Assembly (NCBI GenBank): GCA_017539215.1
Contig: JAFYHI010000072.1
Coordinates: 1 to 59,527 of the forward strand
Length of the DNA stretch: 59,527 nucleotides
Reading direction: 5' to 3'
Source of the DNA: Clostridia bacterium
GTDB lineage: Bacteria; Bacillota; Clostridia; Christensenellales; CAG-138
The translations under genes were made by a program, and so were the position numbers. Positions 42,984-51,052 of the stretch are shown here, in pieces; positions within the stretch are counted from its first letter, which is position 1; each line of letters begins with the position of its first letter. Under the pieces are notes generated by a model. That model saw only the letters and a list, made by a program, of their open reading frames with translations. It searched no databases and was not told the origin of the DNA.

Positions 42984-43571
42984 TTAATTGGAGTAGCTGG
43001 GAGAATAGATGTAGATCTCGGATACGGCGTCGTCTTCAAAGAGGAACTGTATCCTCATCTCGGAGATGTTTTCGATATCGGCGGACTCGGTATAGGTGAG
43101 GTAGCCGTCGTCAAAATAATTCTCGCCGTAAGCGGCGATGACCTCGTCACGGGTAGCGCCCACGGTTATGCCGCGGGTCGTGGTGTAGGCGGGACCTGTG
43201 ATGGTGAACATCTCGATGATATCCGCGCCGCCATCGGGAACGGTGCTGACGGTGATGCCGTCATAGGTGAAGGTCTTGTCATAGCCGTCGTAAACGCAGC
43301 TTACGGTTTCGCCGTAGGTGTAGCCGTCGCCGAGGACGGAGAGCACCTCCGCGCTGTCAACGCGCACGGGGTATGCCTTGCCGTTGATGACGACCGCCAT
43401 ATCGGCCTCGTTATCAAAGGGCTTGCCCTTCATGTCCTGAACCTCGGTGGGGTCTGCGGGCGCGGAGCCCTCGGAGCCTTCGGGGTCTGTGGAGGGTGCG
43501 GGAGAGTTGGTGCATGCCGCAAGCGCGAGCAGCATAACGAGTGCGGTCAAGATCGCGAGAAACTTTTTCAT
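42984..43571 (-). CDS. Small lipoprotein of unknown function
   Basis: A 195-residue exported protein with signal peptide and lipobox ALAAC (Cys20), then a short Ser/Pro/Glu linker. The mature part is acidic and beta-rich (GKPFDNEADMAVVINGKAYPV ... DEVIAAYGENYFDDGYLTYTE). The segment GITVGATRDEVIAAYG resembles the small repeat seen in many Firmicutes lipoproteins where G-x-T-x(2)-E-V is followed by a Gly. No catalytic motif is evident. The longer frame upstream is discarded because ATG 43571 begins a perfect signal peptide. It lies between the VanX-like and MBOAT genes. Confidence 0.78.
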   Translation of the reverse strand: MKKFLAILTALVMLLALAACTNSPAPSTDPEGSEGSAPADPTEVQDMKGKPFDNEADMAVVINGKAYPVRVDSAEVLSVLGDGYTYGETVSCVYDGYDKTFTYDGITVSTVPDGGADIIEMFTITGPAYTTTRGITVGATRDEVIAAYGENYFDDGYLTYTESADIENISEMRIQFLFEDDAVSEIYIYSPSYSN

Positions 43572-43651
43572 GTGATTTCCTGTGCCTGAAAGGCAGCCTT
43601 TCCCGGCCTTTAGGCCGAAGTGATATTTACCGCGTACCGCGCGGCGCGGGG

Positions 43652-44752
43652 TCAGGGCCTGTCGTAGCCCAACTGATAGGCGGTGTACATGGGTATGTCC
43701 GCCATGTCGATATCCATCACGATAAAGGACGGATAATCGGTGTCTGAAAAATGCCACCACTCCGTATTGATGAGCTTGAACCCGGAATCCAGCATGACGT
43801 TCGTCATATAGTCCACGTTGCGGCGCTGTTCGTCGGTCCACTCGGAGGCAGAGGAACGGTACACCTTTTTTGTGAACGTGTGCATGGGAGTGGGAAACTC
43901 AAGCTCTTTCCCGTTGCGGTCAAGCAGCGTTATGTCAACGGCGGCCGCCCTGTTATGGTTGGACGCGCTGTTGTAGGGGTTGGCGATATAGGCGGAGTTC
44001 TGCACTATATCGTAAAGAATGAACTGCACGGACTTGGGACGGTAGCTGTCGTAAAGCTTGATGGTGTAGCCGTCCCGTCTGAAGCGGTCCGCCGCGGCTG
44101 CGAGCTTTTTGGCGGTCGCGGTCTGCAAAACCGGCACCGGGCGCTTGTACAGCACGCGTCCCGTGAAGTTTTTGTCCGTGCCGAATATCTGATAGACCGT
44201 GATGTCGGGTATGACGAGGCGCAGGTCTATAAGCTCGGACTTGAGCGTGATGGGCGTCACGCCGTCGGACTCATACTCGATATTGCCGTGGCTGTCCTTT
44301 TTATACTCGTACATAGGGGCCAGGTAGCCGTACAGCTGCTCGGACGCAGGCACGACGAAGCGGTTTGCGCAGTAACACTCGGCGCCGTTATAAAGCACGC
44401 GAAGAAAGTCCTCGTTGGCGGCGTCTATGACCTCCACCGTTTCCTCAAAACCGATGGTCGCAACGACGGCGCTGTCGGTGTTGGGCTCCGCCCTGAGATT
44501 AAGCGCATTGACGCGGCTTTTGAAAAGCGAGGTCACAAGCGGGGTCGCGGTGGGCTCCGCCGTGGGTACGGACGTCGGCGCGGGAGTGGGCGCATCCGTG
44601 ACCTCGGGCGTGGGGATGAATGCTTCGGCGCTGTCCTCAGCCGCCGTCGGCAGAGCCGTGGGAGTTTGCGTGCCGATCGGCTCCGTGAAGTACCCGCAGC
44701 CCGAAGCGGCGAGTATGGCCGCCGCAAAAAACAAACACACAAGCTTTTTCAT
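43652..44752 (-). CDS. VanX/DdpX-like D-Ala-D-Ala dipeptidase lipoprotein with SH3 domain
   Basis: A 366-residue exported protein with a lipobox-like LAASGC (Cys19), a Pro/Thr/Ala linker (about 28-72) and a bacterial SH3 domain (about 80-135: VNALNLRAEPNTDSAVV). The peptidase M15D domain runs from about 175. Zinc and catalytic residues of VanX are all present: SNHNRAAAVD (His266, Asp273), EWWH (Glu331, His334) and the stabilising Arg in YDSYRP (238). VanX itself is cytoplasmic, whereas this form faces outside, so it may trim peptide stems or recycle dipeptide rather than give vancomycin resistance. It starts 1 nt after the L,D-transpeptidase gene. Confidence 0.9.
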   Translation of the reverse strand: MKKLVCLFFAAAILAASGCGYFTEPIGTQTPTALPTAAEDSAEAFIPTPEVTDAPTPAPTSVPTAEPTATPLVTSLFKSRVNALNLRAEPNTDSAVVATIGFEETVEVIDAANEDFLRVLYNGAECYCANRFVVPASEQLYGYLAPMYEYKKDSHGNIEYESDGVTPITLKSELIDLRLVIPDITVYQIFGTDKNFTGRVLYKRPVPVLQTATAKKLAAAADRFRRDGYTIKLYDSYRPKSVQFILYDIVQNSAYIANPYNSASNHNRAAAVDITLLDRNGKELEFPTPMHTFTKKVYRSSASEWTDEQRRNVDYMTNVMLDSGFKLINTEWWHFSDTDYPSFIVMDIDMADIPMYTAYQLGYDRP

Positions 44753-44753
44753 A

Positions 44754-45452
44754 TCAATTGCCTTTCAGCGCGTCAACGTCGGTGGGATCATAGCCCTTCT
44801 TCTCAATGGGGGGTACGTCGGCGCTTTGCGTGCCCTTGGGGCTGCCGTTTACGATCTCGAGCTTGGTGCCCTCGGGGCAATGCTCGTAGATGAACTTTGC
44901 CGCGCGTGTGACCATCCTCAGGCAGCCGCCCGTGCTGTCTGTGCCGATGCCCTTATCGCCGCTGTAATAGCTGGGCCAGATCCTTGAAGGATCCTGCGCG
45001 CCGTACATGGGCGAATGCACGAAAAGGTTGCCCCAATAGGGCGTGGCGTACTGGGCGCTGCCGCCAAGGGGAAAGTCGTGCCAGCGCTCACGGTCGCCGG
45101 AGAGCGTGAATATGCCGGTGGGCGTGCGGTTGCCGCCATGGGCCACCTTGTACCTGTCCACCACCACGGTGTATTCGAAATTCTCGTCCTTGGCATAAAT
45201 GGTAAGGGTGTGAGAGCCCTTTTCCACATAAAGGTAATAGGGATGCTCCGGGTCGGGATCGACCGGGTCGGTGGGCGCCGGAGTGTCGGTGGGGTCGGGG
45301 ACCTTTGTGGGAACGGCGGAAGGGCCCGCCGTAAGCTGAGGCCTTGCGGTGTTTAAGATGTCAACGGCTACTTCCCCGTCGCCGCGGCAGCCGTAAAGCG
45401 CGGCTGCGGAGAGAACGAGGATCATAATTGCAGCGAACTTTATATATTTCAT
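44754..45452 (-). CDS. L,D-transpeptidase (YkuD) lipoprotein
   Basis: A 232-residue exported protein: lipobox LYGC (Cys22), a Pro/Thr/Asp linker (about 45-70), then a YkuD domain. The catalytic region is HSPMYG (His146) and GTDSTGGCLRM (Cys177). Such enzymes make 3-3 cross-links in peptidoglycan or attach proteins, and resist most penicillins. Two adjacent ATGs exist; I use the second, which sits 6 nt after GGGAG. It is the first gene of the envelope operon and has a consensus promoter. Confidence 0.93.
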   Translation of the reverse strand: MKYIKFAAIMILVLSAAALYGCRGDGEVAVDILNTARPQLTAGPSAVPTKVPDPTDTPAPTDPVDPDPEHPYYLYVEKGSHTLTIYAKDENFEYTVVVDRYKVAHGGNRTPTGIFTLSGDRERWHDFPLGGSAQYATPYWGNLFVHSPMYGAQDPSRIWPSYYSGDKGIGTDSTGGCLRMVTRAAKFIYEHCPEGTKLEIVNGSPKGTQSADVPPIEKKGYDPTDVDALKGN

Positions 45453-45481
45453 CATTGTCTCCCATTTTATAGTCAATTTTC

Positions 45482-45510
45482 ATTATACCACGCCGGAACG
45501 AGGATTTCAA
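45482..45510 (-). promoter_or_regulatory. Sigma-A promoter of the envelope operon
   Basis: On the minus strand: -35 TTGAAA (45505-45510), 17-bp spacer, -10 TATAAT (45482-45487). The divergent promoter lies 32 bp away. Confidence 0.83.
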
Positions 45511-45542
45511 TCCAAAAAGGCATTTCCGTTTTATTTTTGCAA

Positions 45543-45571
45543 TTGAACGGAGCGCAAAGCCGTGTTATAAT
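45543..45571 (+). promoter_or_regulatory. Sigma-A promoter of the DUF512 radical-SAM/der unit
   Basis: -35 TTGAAC (45543-45548), 17-bp spacer, -10 TATAAT (45566-45571). A GCCCC/GGGGC hairpin (45599-45612) sits in the leader directly before the weak ribosome-binding region. Confidence 0.8.
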
Positions 45572-45623
45572 ACAGGATAGGATATTGTGAGAAAGGCCGC
45601 CCCTTCCGGGGCTTGGGACTTGC

Positions 45624-46973
45624 ATGAAGCATCTTGTAACGGCGGTGGACGCGGGGTCCATTGCCGACGGGCTTGGCGTGCGCGCCGGATGGAAGCTCGT
45701 TTCCGTAAACGGGAACAGCATCCGCGACGTTATCGACTACGAGCTGTTTACCAATGAAGAACGCATAACCGCCGCGTTTGAAAACGCGGACGGCGTCGAG
45801 GTCTGCTTTGATATCGACAAGGAGCCGTGGGAGCCGCTTGGGCTCAATTTCGAGACCGGTCTTATGAGCCCCGTGCGCCAATGCACCAACCACTGCGTTT
45901 TCTGCTTTATCGATCAAATGCCGCGCGGGCACCGCGATACCCTGTACTTCAAGGACGACGATTGGCGGCTTTCGCTGATAATGGGCAACTACGTTACGCT
46001 GACGAACGTGGGCGAACGCGAGTTTCGCCGCATTATTGACAGGCGCGTACAGCCGCTGTACATATCGGTGCATGCCACGGACGGCGCGGTGCGCAAGCAG
46101 ATGATGCGCTCCAAAAACGCCGACCTGATACTCGAAAGGCTCACCGCGCTGCACGAAAACGGCCTTAAATTCCACGCGCAGATAGTGCTCTGCCCCGAGC
46201 TTAACGGCGGAGCCGTGCTTGACAGGACTCTGCGCGACCTGTGGGCGCTCGCCCCCGAGGCGCAGTCGGTCGCTGTCGTGCCCGTGGGGCTGACCGAACA
46301 CCGCGAGGGGCTTTACCCGTTAAAGCCCTTGACGCGGGAGGACGCGAAGCGTGCGATAGTTCAGGTGGACGCGTTTGCAAAGGAATGCGGCGCAGAGGGC
46401 TTTGCGTTCTGCTCGGATGAGATGTATCTGCGCGCCGGGCTGCCCCTGCCGCCCTATGAGTTTTACGGCGGGTTCGACCAGATAGAAAACGGCGTCGGGC
46501 TGTTTCGCCTGTTCGAGGAAGGGTTCATGGCCGCGCTTGAAGAAACCGCGCCCCTCCCCCGCCCCGTTAAGTTCAGCTCCGTCTGCGGCGTTGCGATAGC
46601 CGGCAATATGCAGGAGCTGTTCGACAGGCTCATCCCCTACGGTATAAGCATTCAGGTGAAGGCTATACGCAACCGTTTCTTCGGAGAAAGCGTTACCGTT
46701 TCGGGGCTTGTTACGGCAGGGGACATAATCAGACAGGGACGCAGCCTGTTTACGGGCGACGCGCTGATTATGACCTCATCGATGCTGCGCGAGATGGACG
46801 ACGTGTTTTTGGACGGTATGCGCGTGCCGCAGCTTTCGGAGGCCGTCGGCCTGCCCGTTTACCCCATGCCCTCCGACGACGGAGAGGCGTTTATCGTCCG
46901 GCTGTTCGAGCTGGCGCAGAGTATGATAAGTAAGACGGATACCGCGCCGTTTTGTGCGGGATCGGAGGAATAA
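45624..46973 (+). CDS. DUF512 radical-SAM protein with N-terminal PDZ-like domain
   Basis: A 449-residue cytoplasmic protein of unknown reaction, widespread in Clostridia next to der. Residues 1-65 are PDZ-like (AGSIADGLGVRAGWKLVSVNG). The radical-SAM cluster is CTNHCVFCFIDQMP (about 87-100), binding a 4Fe-4S cluster and SAM. The following TIM-barrel portion includes DDWRLSLIMGNYVTLTN. The C-terminal DUF512 region ends with GDALIMTSSMLREMDDVFLDG. It abuts der with no gap. The ribosome-binding site is weak and lies behind a hairpin, hinting at low or controlled translation. Confidence 0.92.
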   Translation: MKHLVTAVDAGSIADGLGVRAGWKLVSVNGNSIRDVIDYELFTNEERITAAFENADGVEVCFDIDKEPWEPLGLNFETGLMSPVRQCTNHCVFCFIDQMPRGHRDTLYFKDDDWRLSLIMGNYVTLTNVGEREFRRIIDRRVQPLYISVHATDGAVRKQMMRSKNADLILERLTALHENGLKFHAQIVLCPELNGGAVLDRTLRDLWALAPEAQSVAVVPVGLTEHREGLYPLKPLTREDAKRAIVQVDAFAKECGAEGFAFCSDEMYLRAGLPLPPYEFYGGFDQIENGVGLFRLFEEGFMAALEETAPLPRPVKFSSVCGVAIAGNMQELFDRLIPYGISIQVKAIRNRFFGESVTVSGLVTAGDIIRQGRSLFTGDALIMTSSMLREMDDVFLDGMRVPQLSEAVGLPVYPMPSDDGEAFIVRLFELAQSMISKTDTAPFCAGSEE

Positions 46974-48302
46974 ATGAAACCCTTAGTTGCAATAGTGGGC
47001 CGCCCTAACGTGGGCAAATCGACCCTTTTCAACCGCGTTGTGGGCAAGCGCATAGCCATTATAGAGGACACGCCCGGCGTTACCCGCGACCGCATTTACG
47101 GCGACGCGGAATGGCTGACCCACAGCTTTACCGTGATCGACACGGGCGGTATAGAGCCCGACACCGAGGACATAATACTTTCGCAGATGCGCCGCCAGGC
47201 GGAGCTTGCGATAGAGACCTCGCACGTTATCATATTCGTAGTGGACGGGCGCGAGGGGCTGACCGCCGCCGACATGGAGGTGGCGGAGATGCTGCGCCGC
47301 TGCAAAAAGCCCATTGTACTGTGCGTGAACAAGGTGGATCACGTTAAGTACGAGGATACCGCTTACGATTTTTACTCGCTGGGCATAGGCGACCCCATAA
47401 CCGTTTCGGCTGAACAGGGGTTGGGCATTGGCGACCTTTTGGACGAGGTCTGCAAATACTTCCCCGCGATAGAGGCTGACGAGGGCGGCGAGGCCATACA
47501 GATAGCGGTGGTCGGCAAACCGAACGTGGGCAAATCGAGCCTTGTCAATATGCTGCTGGGGCAGGAGCGCACGATCGTTTCGAACATACCCGGCACCACG
47601 AGGGACGCGATAGACACGCCCTTCCGCTATAACGAAAAGGACTATGTGCTGATAGACACGGCGGGGATAAGGCGCAAGCGCGCCGTCGGAGACGAGAACG
47701 TGGAGCGATACTCCGTAATTCGCTCGCTTGCGGCTATACGCAGGTGCGACGTGGCGCTTGTCGTGGTGGACGCGGAGCAGGGCCTCTCCGAGCAGGACGT
47801 GAGGATAGCCGGCTATGTTCACGAGGAGGGCAAGGCAAGCGTGCTGATAGTCAACAAATGGGACCTTATCGAAAAGGACACTCATACCGTCGAGAAGTTC
47901 AAAAAGGATATGCTCACCGATCTTGCGTTTATGAGCTACGTTCCGATGCTGTTCATTTCCGCCAGGACGGGCCAGCGCGTGCCCCGCGTTATGGAGCAGG
48001 CCAACGCCGTTCTGGAGCAGGCGTCAACGCGCATCTCCACCGGCATACTGAACGACGTTATCGGCGAGGCCGTGACCATGTCAGAGCCGCCCTTTGTAAA
48101 GGGCAGGAAGCTGCGCATTTTCTACAGCACTCAGGTCAGCGTAAAGCCGCCGACCTTCGTAATATTCGTGAATGACGCTGAGCTGATGCACTTCTCTTAC
48201 AGGCGATATCTTGAGAATTACATTCGTAAATCGTTCCGTCTGGATTCCGTGCCGATAAGGCTCATTATAAGGAACAGGGCCGAGGAGCAGGACCGCGGCT
48301 GA
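46974..48302 (+). CDS. der: Ribosome assembly GTPase Der (EngA)
   Basis: A 442-residue essential GTPase with two tandem G domains, G1 [11 protein letters not shown] (about 8-18) and [11 protein letters not shown] (about 183-193). DTGGI and DTAGIRRK are the G3 motifs, and NKVD and NKWD are the G4 motifs. A C-terminal KH-like domain ([24 protein letters not shown]) binds rRNA. It functions in 50S maturation. In many Firmicutes plsY and/or gpsA sit between der and spoIVA; both are absent here. Confidence 0.98.
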   Translation: MKPLVAIVGRPNVGKSTLFNRVVGKRIAIIEDTPGVTRDRIYGDAEWLTHSFTVIDTGGIEPDTEDIILSQMRRQAELAIETSHVIIFVVDGREGLTAADMEVAEMLRRCKKPIVLCVNKVDHVKYEDTAYDFYSLGIGDPITVSAEQGLGIGDLLDEVCKYFPAIEADEGGEAIQIAVVGKPNVGKSSLVNMLLGQERTIVSNIPGTTRDAIDTPFRYNEKDYVLIDTAGIRRKRAVGDENVERYSVIRSLAAIRRCDVALVVVDAEQGLSEQDVRIAGYVHEEGKASVLIVNKWDLIEKDTHTVEKFKKDMLTDLAFMSYVPMLFISARTGQRVPRVMEQANAVLEQASTRISTGILNDVIGEAVTMSEPPFVKGRKLRIFYSTQVSVKPPTFVIFVNDAELMHFSYRRYLENYIRKSFRLDSVPIRLIIRNRAEEQDRG

Positions 48303-48336
48303 CGCTCACAAAGTTAATGCGAACACAAACGGCAAA

Positions 48337-48366
48337 GCCTCCCGCAGTTTTGCGGGGGGCCTTTTT
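48337..48366 (+). terminator. Terminator after der
   Basis: GCCTCCCGCA, loop GTTT, TGCGGGGGGC (one G-U pair), then CTTTTT. It separates der from spoIVA, so spoIVA must have its own promoter. Confidence 0.88.
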
Positions 48367-48391
48367 GCGCGGGAAAATGCCGCCGTCTTCT

Positions 48392-48422
48392 GTCATTTAC
48401 GCGGGGGCAGCCTCATATTAAT
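48392..48422 (+). promoter_or_regulatory. Candidate sigma-E promoter of spoIVA
   Basis: GTCATTTA (48392-48399) and CATATTAAT (48414-48422) with 14 bp between resemble the mother-cell sigma-E boxes (GTCATATT / CATACAAT). This fits spoIVA, which is sigma-E controlled in Bacillus. No good sigma-A promoter is seen here. Confidence 0.45.
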
Positions 48423-48456
48423 TGTGTGAAAAACGATTAGCCGAAGGGAGATCATT

Positions 48457-49938
48457 ATGGACAGAGCTCAGCTTTACCGCGATATTGCGATGCGCACTCA
48501 GGGGGACATTTACATTGGCGTTGTCGGGCCGGTGCGCACGGGCAAATCGACCTTTATAAAGCGCTTTATGGATACGCTTGTAATACCCGGGATCGAAAAC
48601 GAGCACGTTCGGCAGAGGGTCATTGACGAACTGCCGCAGAGCGGCTCCGGCAGAACGGTTATGACGACCCAGCCCAAATTTGTGCCGAACGACGCCGTTT
48701 CGATACGCCTTGCGGACGACGCGGCGGAGCTTTCTGTGCGCATGATAGACTGTGTGGGATACATGGTGGAGGGCGCTTTGGGCGGCAGCGAGGAGGACGT
48801 GCCGCGCATGGTGCGCACGCCGTGGTTCGACCACGACATACCCTTTGACGAGGCGGCGGAGATAGGCACGCGCAAGGTCATAACCGAGCATTCAACGGTG
48901 GGGATCGCTGTGCTGACGGACGGGTCCATAACCGGGCTGCCCCGTGAAGCGTACCGCGAAGCGGAGGAAAAGGTATTTGCTGAGCTTAAACGCACGGGCC
49001 GCCCGTTTGCGGCGGTGCTGAACAGCACTCATCCAAACGACGCTGACGCCATCGCCGCCGCGGCAGAGGCCTCGAAGCGTTACGGCACGGAGGTGATACC
49101 CCTTGACGTTATGAATATGACCTCCTCGGACATAAACCGTCTGCTTGAAAGCATGCTGTACGATTTTCCGATGCGGACGCTGGCTGTGGAGCTGCCCCGA
49201 TGGGTGCGGCGGCTTGACGCCGAAAGCCCCATTCTCGCCTGCGTGACGGATGCGCTGAGGGGCTGTATGGGCGACGTGCGCAAAATGCGCGACCACGAGC
49301 GGGTGTGCGAGGCGCTGCGCGAAACGGAGTATTTTGAAGCGCCGCTGCTTTCAAAGCTTACGCTTGGCGACGGGTGCGCAAGGTACCGTCTGGAGCCTAA
49401 AGAGGGGCTGTTTTTCAGCGTGCTTAGCAGGGAATGCGGCGTGGAGGTAAAGGACGAATCCGACCTGATGCGGCTTATGCGCGAGTATTCGTCCGCAAAG
49501 AAGGAGTACGACCGCGTTGCCCCCGCGCTGAAGGCGGCAAGCGAGTTCGGTTACGGGCTTGTGCCGCCGGTGATAGACGAAATGGTTTTGGATAAGCCGG
49601 AGATAGTCAGACAGGGCACGCGGTTCGGTGTGCGGCTGAAGGCGCACGCGTCGGGTCTGCACGTTATAAGGGTGGACATAGAGAGCGAGGTAAACCCCTT
49701 GGTCGGCACCGCCGAACAGGGCGAGGAGCTTGCGGGCTGCCTAATGACCGCGTATGAGACCAAGCCCGACGAGATATGGTCGACGAACATATTCGGCAAG
49801 CCCATTTACGACCTTGTGCGCGACGGCATGGCGGGAAAGATAAACAACCTGCCGCCCGAGGTGCAGTTGAAGCTGAAGGAAACCCTTACGCGGATGGTGA
49901 ACGACGGCTGCAGCGGGCTCATATGCATACTGCTGTAA
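48457..49938 (+). CDS. spoIVA: Stage IV sporulation protein A
   Basis: A 493-residue ATPase that polymerises on the forespore surface and forms the base layer of the spore coat. It starts DRAQLYRDIAMRTQGDIYIG. Walker A is GPVRTGKSTFIKRFMD (about 24-39), IDCVGYMVEGA is the Walker B-like segment, and the C-terminus reads GCSGLICILL, the tail that anchors to SpoVM in Bacillus. Length matches Bacillus (492). It shows that the organism makes, or descended from makers of, endospores. A ribosome-binding site AGGGAG precedes the ATG. Confidence 0.98.
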   Translation: MDRAQLYRDIAMRTQGDIYIGVVGPVRTGKSTFIKRFMDTLVIPGIENEHVRQRVIDELPQSGSGRTVMTTQPKFVPNDAVSIRLADDAAELSVRMIDCVGYMVEGALGGSEEDVPRMVRTPWFDHDIPFDEAAEIGTRKVITEHSTVGIAVLTDGSITGLPREAYREAEEKVFAELKRTGRPFAAVLNSTHPNDADAIAAAAEASKRYGTEVIPLDVMNMTSSDINRLLESMLYDFPMRTLAVELPRWVRRLDAESPILACVTDALRGCMGDVRKMRDHERVCEALRETEYFEAPLLSKLTLGDGCARYRLEPKEGLFFSVLSRECGVEVKDESDLMRLMREYSSAKKEYDRVAPALKAASEFGYGLVPPVIDEMVLDKPEIVRQGTRFGVRLKAHASGLHVIRVDIESEVNPLVGTAEQGEELAGCLMTAYETKPDEIWSTNIFGKPIYDLVRDGMAGKINNLPPEVQLKLKETLTRMVNDGCSGLICILL

Positions 49939-49973
49939 CGCGGGGATGCTTCCACGGCAAAAGAGATGCAAAG

Positions 49974-50008
49974 GGGTCCGCGCGGTTTTGTGCGCGGACC
50001 CTCTTTTT
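49974..50008 (+). terminator. Terminator of spoIVA
   Basis: GGGTCCGCGC, 8-nt loop, GCGCGGACCC, then TCTTTTT. Strong intrinsic terminator, about 65 bp before the convergent pfkA stop. Confidence 0.9.
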
Positions 50009-50072
50009 ATGGTCTGTGACCGATAATTCGGCTATGCGGTCAGATACCCAACGCATGTTTGCGAGTCCTTCC

Positions 50073-51035
50073 TCAGAATTGCGCCATCATCTCGTTAAGC
50101 TCGTAAAGCTTCATATCAAACTCGTCCTTGACCTCAAGCGCGTCGGCCAATGCCGCGTCGTAGATCTTGTTCTTGCGTATTCCGACGGCGCGGCCCGCCT
50201 TGCCCTCGTCCAAAAGCTCCACGGCGCGCTGTCCCATCCTTGCGGCAAGCACGCGGTCGAACGCCGAAGGATTGCCGCCCCTTTGGATATAGCCGAGTAC
50301 GGTCGCCTTTATCTCGACGTCGGTATGTTCGCGCACATAGGCCACAAAATCCTCGGCGCGGCCCGCGCCCTCGGCTATCATTACGATGCTGGTGAGCTTG
50401 CCGCGCAGCTTGTTCTGTGCCAGGCGCTTTGCGGCCTCATCCCACGGCAGGTCGATCTCGGGCACCAGAATAAGGTCCGCCGCGCCGGCAATGCCCGCCC
50501 ACAGCGCGATATCTCCGCAGTTGCGGCCCATGACCTCTATAACGCCCACGCGGTCATGCGCGCGCATGGTGTCGCGTATCTTGTATATCTCGTTTGTTAC
50601 GTTGTTTACGGCGGTATCGAAGCCTATCGTAAAATCGGTATAGCCGAGGTCGTTGTCTATGGTGCCCGGTATGCCTATGGTGGGAACGCCGTTTTTTACA
50701 AGCTCCATGCAGCCGCGGAACGACCCGTCCCCGCCTATGACGACAAGCCCTTCTATGCCGTATGCGTGAAGTACGGACAGCGCCTTTTCAACGCCGCCCT
50801 CGGTGCGGAACTCCTCGCTCCTTGCGGTGCGCAGTACCGTGCCTCCCTTATGCATTTTGTTCTCCACCTGCTCATGGGTCAGGTAATCCACCCTGCCCTC
50901 TATAAGCCCCTTGTAGCCGTGATAGATGCCCATCACCTGCATGCCGTGCGCCACGCCCGTTTTGAACACGGAGCGAATGGCGGAGTTCATACCGGGGGTG
51001 TCCCCGCCGGAAGTCAATACGCCGATCCTTTTCAT
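50073..51035 (-). CDS. pfkA: ATP-dependent 6-phosphofructokinase
   Basis: A 320-residue tetrameric enzyme that phosphorylates fructose-6-phosphate, a control step of glycolysis. Motifs are GVLTSGGDTPGMNSAIR (ATP site), GGDGSFRGC, PGTIDNDLGYTDFTIGFDTA (catalytic Asp in TIDND), and VMGRNCGDIALWAG (substrate site). The Gly after GGDGS that favours ATP over pyrophosphate is not directly testable here, but length and sequence fit the ATP-type. It is 17 nt after dnaE, with GAGGTG as ribosome-binding site; dnaE-pfkA is a common Firmicutes pair. Confidence 0.96.
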   Translation of the reverse strand: MKRIGVLTSGGDTPGMNSAIRSVFKTGVAHGMQVMGIYHGYKGLIEGRVDYLTHEQVENKMHKGGTVLRTARSEEFRTEGGVEKALSVLHAYGIEGLVVIGGDGSFRGCMELVKNGVPTIGIPGTIDNDLGYTDFTIGFDTAVNNVTNEIYKIRDTMRAHDRVGVIEVMGRNCGDIALWAGIAGAADLILVPEIDLPWDEAAKRLAQNKLRGKLTSIVMIAEGAGRAEDFVAYVREHTDVEIKATVLGYIQRGGNPSAFDRVLAARMGQRAVELLDEGKAGRAVGIRKNKIYDAALADALEVKDEFDMKLYELNEMMAQF

Positions 51036-51052
51036 AATAACACCTCGAAAGA

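Noticed and set aside
43652..44752. A vancomycin-resistance gene cluster
   Set aside because: The VanX-like enzyme is exported, and no vanH, vanA/B ligase or vanRS genes are nearby.
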